35,978 nt of DNA from Salipiger mucosus DSM 16094. GTDB taxonomy: Bacteria > Pseudomonadota > Alphaproteobacteria > Rhodobacterales > Rhodobacteraceae. How positions within the stretch are numbered: position 1 is the first letter of the stretch; the number at the start of each line of letters is the position of its first letter. The notes beneath the pieces are model-generated. The model was not told the DNA's origin and did no database searches. It saw nothing but the letters and a program-made list of their open reading frames with translations. This document shows, piece after piece, positions 31,425 to 35,978 of this stretch. The position numbers were made by a program, and so were the translations under genes. The stretch is from contig NZ_KE557277.1 of assembly GCF_000442255.1 (NCBI RefSeq), positions 1 through 35,978 of the forward strand, read 5' to 3'.

Positions 31425-32387
31425 TCATGTTTCCTGGGGCGGAGTATTCGTCCCGGTCGGCGAACTGCTGAACGAGGCCGCTTCCGGCGCGCCTGCAAAC
31501 AGGGTTTCGGCCATGAAGTCGACGAAGACCCGCAGTTTCGGCGAGATATGCCGGCTCGACGGCCAGTAAACGCGAAACTCCGCATTTCCTTTCGCCGCAT
31601 CCTCCAGCACCGCAACAAGCCGCCCGTTTGCGCAATGGGCGCGCACCGCGAAATCGGGCAGACAGGCGATGCCCCGGCCATGCTCGGCCATGTCGAGCAG
31701 CGGCTCGATGGCGCTGGAGATGGCCGTGCGGGGCAGGGCGCCCTCCGCCAGCCCCTCGATGTGCCAGGGCTCCAGCCTGCCGGTGCTGGGGTAGCGGTGA
31801 TGCAGGCAGCGGTGCTGCGCAAGCTCTGCCGTGCTCTGGGGCGTCCCATGCCGTTCAAAATAGGCGGGCGCCCCGACGATGCGAAAGCCGGAACTGCCGA
31901 GGCGCCGTGTCATCAGGCGTGAGTCCGTGGGCTCGCCCGAACGGATCACCGCGTCAAAACCTTCTTCGATCACATCGACCAGCCGGTCGCTGAAATCGAG
32001 ATCCAGCTCGATCTCGGGCCAGGCCTCCATAAATGCGTTCAGCGTTGGCATCATCAGCATTCCGACCAGCGGCAGGCTGACGCGCAGCTGTCCGGAGGGG
32101 CGCACGCGGGTTTGTGCCAGCTCCAGCTCCGCCGCCTCCAACTCGCCCAGAACGCGGCGGCACCGTTCGAGGAACATCTGCCCTTCCGCTGTCAGGGTGA
32201 TCGCGCGTGTCGACCGATGAAACAGCCGCACGCCCATGCGGTCCTCGAGCCGCGCAATGGCCTTGCCCACCGCCGAGGACGACACGCCGAGCTGCCGCCC
32301 GGTGACGGTGAAGCTGCGCGTTTCCGCCGCTTGAACGAAGACATTCAGAGCGCCGAGGCTGTCCGTGGAGATCGACATGGAGGACAT
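31425..32387 (-). CDS. LysR-family regulator, probably of the divergent MFS exporter
   Basis: A 320-residue LysR protein with HTH LGALNVFVQAAETRSFTVTG and RQLGVSSSAVGKAIARLEDR (residues about 10-50). The effector domain (SGQLRVSLPLVGMLMMPTLN) is of the CrgA/DmlR-like type with DAVIRSGEPTDSRLMTRRLG. The start may be ATG 32387 or 32378. It ends in a variable Ser/Thr/Pro-rich tail. It diverges from the MFS exporter gene across about 180 bp, a common layout for LysR-controlled drug or metabolite efflux. Confidence 0.92.
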   Translation of the reverse strand: MSSMSISTDSLGALNVFVQAAETRSFTVTGRQLGVSSSAVGKAIARLEDRMGVRLFHRSTRAITLTAEGQMFLERCRRVLGELEAAELELAQTRVRPSGQLRVSLPLVGMLMMPTLNAFMEAWPEIELDLDFSDRLVDVIEEGFDAVIRSGEPTDSRLMTRRLGSSGFRIVGAPAYFERHGTPQSTAELAQHRCLHHRYPSTGRLEPWHIEGLAEGALPRTAISSAIEPLLDMAEHGRGIACLPDFAVRAHCANGRLVAVLEDAAKGNAEFRVYWPSSRHISPKLRVFVDFMAETLFAGAPEAASFSSSPTGTNTPPQET

Positions 32388-32480
32388 TTTAGTCCGGAGT
32401 TATCGGAATTGAAGCCTGTTTTTCTGCAATGGCATAGCCCGCACAATCCCTCAGAGATTTCAACCGACTGAGGACACAAG

Positions 32481-32573
32481 ATGATCTGCACGACACGATC
32501 GGTTCTGGCGGCAGGCTGCCCCCGGCCCGAAGGGCGCCCCGCTCCACAGGCGCGGGAGACCGGCCATGAGTGA
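32481..32573 (+). CDS. Possible 30-aa leader ORF overlapping the MFS gene start
   Basis: ATG 32481 has a strong ribosome binding site (GAGGA, six bases upstream) and opens 30 codons (MICTTRSVLAAGCPRPEGRP then APQARETGHE). The stop codon TGA at 32571-32573 lies just beyond the MFS start (ATG 32566), so the two frames overlap by eight bases in the form ATGAGTGA. This fits a leader peptide with translational coupling or attenuation. No homology is recognised, and an accidental ORF cannot be excluded. Confidence 0.4.
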   Translation: MICTTRSVLAAGCPRPEGRPAPQARETGHE

Positions 32574-33768
32574 TATACATAGACCTACTTCGGTTCACAG
32601 CGCCGAGGCTCCGTTTCCCTGGGCGGCGCTGCTGGCGCTCTCCATGGCGGCTTTCATCACCATCCTGACCGAAGCCCTCCCCGCCGGTTTGCTGCCCGCC
32701 ATTGGGCAGGGGCTGGGCGTGTCGGAGGCCGGGGCCGGGCAGTTGGTGACGGTCTACGCCATCGGCTCGTTGGTGGCCGCGATCCCGCTGACGACCCTGA
32801 CGCAGGGTCTGCGCCGAAAGCCGCTGCTGATGACCGCGATCGTGGGCTTCCTGATTGCGAACACGGTCACGGCGCTGTCGACCAGCTACGCCCTGACACT
32901 GTCGGCCCGCTTCGTCGCCGGGGTCGCGGCGGGGCTGCTCTGGGCGCTGGCGGCGGGCTACGCCGCGCGCATGGCGCCCGATCATCTGAAGGGGCGGGCG
33001 ATTGCCGTCGCCATGGCAGGCACGCCGCTCGCCCTGTCTCTCGGCGTGCCCGCTGGTACCTTCCTCGGGGCCGTCCTCGGCTGGCGCGCCTGTTTCGGGC
33101 TGATGAGCCTCCTGACCGTCGGTCTGATCGTCTGGGTTCTGGCCAAGGTGCCGGATTTCGCTGGTGAACCCGCAGGTCAGCGTCGTACCCTGCGCGGCGT
33201 ACTGACGCTTCCGGGCATCCGCCCGGTGCTTGGGGTGGTGTTTAGCTTCGTGCTTGCCCACAACATCCTATACACCTACATCGCGCCTTTCCTGGCGGGG
33301 GCGGGGATGGTCGGGCGCACGGATGCTGTGCTGCTGGTCTTCGGCCTCGCCTCGCTGGTCAGCATCTGGATCGTCGGTGTGCTGATCGACACGCGCCTGA
33401 GAGTACTCACTCTCATCAGTATCACGCTCTTCGCCTTGGCGGCGGCCATGTTTTGGATCTGGCGCGACACGCCGACGACCATCTATGCGGCCAGCGCGAT
33501 CTGGGGGCTCGCCTTCGGTGGATGCGCGACCCTCTTCCAGACCGCCAGCGCCAAGGCGGCCGGACCCGCGGCGGATCTGGCGCAATCAATGCTCGTGACC
33601 ATGTGGAACACCGCGATTGCCGGCGGCGGCTTGGTGGGCGGGCTGCTTCTGGAGAGGTTCGGGCCTGAGAGCCTTGCGCCAGGCCTGCTGCTGCTGATCG
33701 CGCTGGCGGGAGTGATGACCTTTGCCGCCCGAGATCACGGGTTTCCGGCCGGTCAAAGGGAGGATTAG
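32566..33768 (+). CDS. MFS transporter (AraJ/PbuE-type efflux)
   Basis: A 400-residue transporter with about 12 hydrophobic segments. The N-terminal half has FITILTEALPAGLLPAIGQG, typical of DHA1-type exporters, then GVSEAGAGQLVTVYAIGSLV, a loop TLTQGLRRKPLLMTAIVGFL (motif A region) and FVAGVAAGLLWALAAGYAAR. Such proteins export sugars, purines or drugs; the substrate here is unknown. The gene is preceded by a possible leader ORF and is divergent from a LysR regulator. It overlaps the convergent GNAT gene by four bases. Confidence 0.93.
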   Translation: MSDIHRPTSVHSAEAPFPWAALLALSMAAFITILTEALPAGLLPAIGQGLGVSEAGAGQLVTVYAIGSLVAAIPLTTLTQGLRRKPLLMTAIVGFLIANTVTALSTSYALTLSARFVAGVAAGLLWALAAGYAARMAPDHLKGRAIAVAMAGTPLALSLGVPAGTFLGAVLGWRACFGLMSLLTVGLIVWVLAKVPDFAGEPAGQRRTLRGVLTLPGIRPVLGVVFSFVLAHNILYTYIAPFLAGAGMVGRTDAVLLVFGLASLVSIWIVGVLIDTRLRVLTLISITLFALAAAMFWIWRDTPTTIYAASAIWGLAFGGCATLFQTASAKAAGPAADLAQSMLVTMWNTAIAGGGLVGGLLLERFGPESLAPGLLLLIALAGVMTFAARDHGFPAGQRED

Positions 33769-34235
33769 GTGTCGGTCAGGCCTTTTCCCGGTCGTTGCAT
33801 GTACCAGTCGGGGTGCTTCAACGAGTAGAAGCCAGCCTTCGCGTAAACGCCATGCGCGTCCTCCGTCGCCAGCATCCAGTTCTGCACTGTTTGCAGGCGG
33901 GGGTGCGCCAGCGCGGTCTCAGTCATCCACAGACCGAGGCCGCGCCCCCGGTACGCCTCGTCCACGAACACATCCCTCAGATAGGCAAATAGGGCGTAGT
34001 CGGTGACGATCCGGGCAAAGCCGATCTGCCGTCCGGTCCTCTCATAGAGGCCGAGAACTTCGGAATTGCGCAGCGCCGAGCGGATAAGGTCTGGGTCGAT
34101 ACCCCGGGACCAGTAGGCGGTGGTCGTCAGGAAATCGACGACATAGGCCCCGTCGATCAGCTCGGGATCGGTCGAGATAGTGAACCCGTCCTTCCGTATT
34201 GTCAGGTGGCGGCTGTCATCGGATCTCTGCGTCAT
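33765..34235 (-). CDS. GNAT-family N-acetyltransferase
   Basis: A 156-residue acetyltransferase. The acetyl-CoA site is LRDVFVDEAYRGRGLGLWMT (RGxGLG, residues about 86-105). The N-terminal part has IDGAYVVDFLTTTAYWSRGI, and the C-terminal WMLATEDAHGVYAKAGFYSL provides the usual Tyr in HGVYAKAGF. This subgroup is common and uncharacterised. It converges on the MFS gene with a 4-base overlap of stops. Confidence 0.92.
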   Translation of the reverse strand: MTQRSDDSRHLTIRKDGFTISTDPELIDGAYVVDFLTTTAYWSRGIDPDLIRSALRNSEVLGLYERTGRQIGFARIVTDYALFAYLRDVFVDEAYRGRGLGLWMTETALAHPRLQTVQNWMLATEDAHGVYAKAGFYSLKHPDWYMQRPGKGLTDT

Positions 34236-34806
34236 GTCGGCTGTCTTTCGGGCATTGGGTTTGTGAACTGCGGAGGCTCACTTCGAGCGGAAATTACGCA
34301 GAATGTTCCCTGCCGAAAAACGCATGTTTCGAAAATTACGATTGCGAAAACCGGAATGAAAGCCGACGCGGCGTGGCCCGGATGTCTGGTGCCTTGCGCG
34401 GCGGGGCATATGCCATCTGCTCTAGGGTGGGCTACGTGCGCAGCGCGCTGGAGCTGGCCGAGCTGATGCTGAGGACCTCATGAACTACGGTGGTCATGCC
34501 GCTTGCGGTGGCATATCCGGCGACATGAGCCAGGTGTTGCCAGCGACGGAGCGATGGCCAGGACAAGCCTTAGCTCACGCATCTAGGTGAGCCGGTTTCG
34601 ACCAAGATCCCGAACCACGAGTCTTTGGGGGCTAGGCCGCGACCGTACGAGTACTTTCTATGGCACATTTTTTTGACGAGGGCGGTGTCCGCGACGGATG
34701 TGAAAAAAACTGTTTTCACCGGGCGTAAACTTGGCGCAAATAAGTGCGGCCATCATCAGTCGAGCTAAGTGCCGCCGTACCTCAAGAAGAGAGTTCCTTG
34801 ATCATT
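34236..34806. other. 571-bp gene-poor stretch before the IS5-type element
   Basis: I find no convincing gene. A short open frame at 34382-34483 (33 codons, ending ALELAELMLRTS) may be the tail of a decayed gene. Two small inverted repeats are visible: GCTCAC/GTGAGC at 34573-34592 and GTGAAAA/TTTTCAC at 34700-34719. The sequence is less GC-rich near 34660-34760. It may be remnants left by IS activity. Confidence 0.55.
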
Positions 34807-35978
34807 GGAGAGTCTGAAAAACCTCGCGCCTTGGCCGGGTTGAGGTAGACTGGGCGAGACGAAGAAGGATGCCCACCGATGCCCAAGCAACCTGCGTTTC
34901 CCGGTCTCCGCCACGCGATGAAGAAGAAGCAGACCCGGCGTGAGAAGTTTCTCGCGGAGATGGACGCGGTGGTGCCTTGGATGCGTCTGCTGGCGCTGAT
35001 CGAGCCTCATTATCCGAAGGTCGGGCCGAAGGGCGGTCGGCCGCCGATGCCACTGGAGACGATGCTGCGGGTGTATTTCCTGCAGCAATGGTATGCGCTG
35101 AGCGATCCCATGGCTGAGGAGATGCTCTACGACAGCGAGTCCATGCGCCGGTTCGCAGGCATCGAACTCGGTGATGATCGTGTCCCGGATGAGACGACGA
35201 TCCTGAACTTCAGACACCTGCTGGAGAAGCACGCGCTGACGGAGCGTTTGTTCGTTGAAGTGAACAAACATCTGGCCGATCAGGGCATCACGCTGCGCTC
35301 GGGCACACTGGTCGATGCGACGATCATCGACGCGCCGTCCTCGACCAAGAACGAAGCCGGGGCGCGCGATCCGGAGATGTCGTCAACGAAGAAGGGCAAT
35401 GACTGGTTCTTCGGGATGAAGGCGCACGTTGGCGTCGATGCCGAGAGCGGCATCGTGCATAGCCTCGAGACCACCACGGCGAAGGTGCATGACAGCCAGG
35501 TCTGGGATGAGCTCCTCCATGGCGAGGAGACGTCGGTGTGGGCGGACAAGGGCTATGTCAGCGCTGCGCGCGAGGCCCATTTCTCCGGCCCGGACAAGTT
35601 CTGGGGCGTCATGCGGAAGGCGCCGAAGGGCGCTGCGCTGGACCCCATCGACGAGCACATCAATCGGATTATCGCGATGGTGCGGGCGCGGGTGGAGCAT
35701 CCATTCCGCGTGCTCAAGCGCCAATTCGGGTATCTGAAGACCCGCTACCGTGGCCTCGCGAAGAACCGCGCGCAACTCTTCACGCTGTTCGCCCTCGGCA
35801 ACCTGTTCCTCGTACGAAGAAAGCTGATGCCATGAGCCGGACTCTGTCCGAGGACCCCGTTTCGGGGCCTCAACAATGCCAAATCCGGCGAAATCAAATG
35901 CGCCTCGGGCTCACGCACCGATTTCACAGCCCGGATGGCCGGATGTCGGCGAAGCCGAAGCCGTAGTTCAGACCTTCC
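34807..35978 (+). mobile_element. IS5-family insertion sequence at the right edge (1172 bp visible)
   Basis: The left end starts GGAGAGTCTGAAAAACC at 34807. The last bases of the window, read inward on the minus strand, are GGAAGGTCTGAACTACGG. The two match at most of the first 16 positions (common core GTCTGAA), so they are the terminal inverted repeats. The single transposase gene fills the interior. The window ends exactly at the outer tip, so the right flank and the target duplication cannot be seen. Confidence 0.85.
34879..35835 (+). CDS. IS5-family transposase
   Basis: A 318-residue DDE transposase. The N-terminal DUF772-type domain has PMPLETMLRVYFLQQWYALS, DPMAEEMLYDSESMRRFAGI and PDETTILNFRHLLEKHALTE. 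The catalytic residues are Asp near 146 (GTLVDATIIDAPSS), Asp near 222 (SVWADKGYVSAAR) and Glu near 273 (ARVEHPFRVLKRQFGYLKTR). This is the IS4/IS5 DDE signature with the Y(2)R(3)E-like block. The ORF is complete, so the element may be active. ATG 34879 is 72 bp inside the left repeat. Confidence 0.96.
   Translation: MPKQPAFPGLRHAMKKKQTRREKFLAEMDAVVPWMRLLALIEPHYPKVGPKGGRPPMPLETMLRVYFLQQWYALSDPMAEEMLYDSESMRRFAGIELGDDRVPDETTILNFRHLLEKHALTERLFVEVNKHLADQGITLRSGTLVDATIIDAPSSTKNEAGARDPEMSSTKKGNDWFFGMKAHVGVDAESGIVHSLETTTAKVHDSQVWDELLHGEETSVWADKGYVSAAREAHFSGPDKFWGVMRKAPKGAALDPIDEHINRIIAMVRARVEHPFRVLKRQFGYLKTRYRGLAKNRAQLFTLFALGNLFLVRRKLMP

Noticed and set aside
31240-31569. 109-codon plus-strand frame
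   Set aside because: Partly antisense to the LysR gene, no recognisable family and no ribosome binding site; left as unexplained DNA.

Overview
The window looks like a complete contig from a high-GC alphaproteobacterium, most likely a member of the Rhodobacterales. The evidence is the gene repertoire: an alphaproteobacterial-type Trb conjugation operon, DUF2274 and DUF1127 proteins, many LysR/LysE pairs, and a riboswitch-controlled thiC-thiM-thiE set. Both ends fall in insertion sequences. The left edge cuts an IS66-family element, and the right edge coincides with the terminal inverted repeat of an IS5-family element. The contig was therefore probably broken at multicopy IS elements. No tRNA, rRNA, CRISPR array, integrase or replication gene was found.

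Region 1 (1-3463) is a mobile-element junction. The end of an IS66 element (1-326) abuts the last ~57 codons of what I read as the CopG-family ribbon-helix-helix gene that usually precedes trbB. After it come a LysE-family exporter and a precisely delimitable IS1595-family transposon (1522-3299). That transposon has 24-bp terminal inverted repeats (23/24 matching) and a perfect 8-bp target duplication (TTGAGTTT). Besides its transposase it carries a passenger gene for an NTF2/SnoaL-like protein.

Region 2 (3464-13088) is a compact type IV secretion (mating-pair formation) operon: trbB-C-D-E-J-K(alt)-L-F-G-I followed by a DUF2274 gene. Many neighbouring genes share ATGA-type overlaps. No relaxase or coupling protein (TraG/VirD4) is in the window, because the upstream part has been rearranged by the IS elements.

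Region 3 (13304-18663) is accessory metabolism and export: a HAD hydrolase, a LysR regulator divergent from a DMT-LysE exporter pair with a perfect palindrome between them, a SnoaL-like protein, a PaiB-like protein, and a 3-hydroxyisobutyrate-dehydrogenase-like oxidoreductase.

Region 4 (18776-24157) is a thiamin biosynthesis and salvage regulon made of two convergent operons, each with its own TPP riboswitch. The plus-strand operon is thiC-thiM-thiE. The minus-strand operon is Nudix-thiD-Nudix; in its leader a hairpin directly covers the Shine-Dalgarno sequence of a TTG-started first gene. No thiazole synthesis genes are present, so locally the pathway is HMP synthesis plus hydroxyethylthiazole salvage.

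Region 5 (24152-34235) contains four LysR regulators and one MarR regulator with their likely targets: a LysE exporter, a CMD/AhpD-like protein-GNAT-azoreductase operon behind two tandem MarR-type operators, an SDR epimerase, a DUF1127 protein and an MFS exporter. The azoreductase appears to be frameshifted near its C-terminus, and the MFS gene has a possible translationally coupled leader ORF. A gene-poor 570-bp stretch then leads to the IS5-family element at the right edge (34807-35978).
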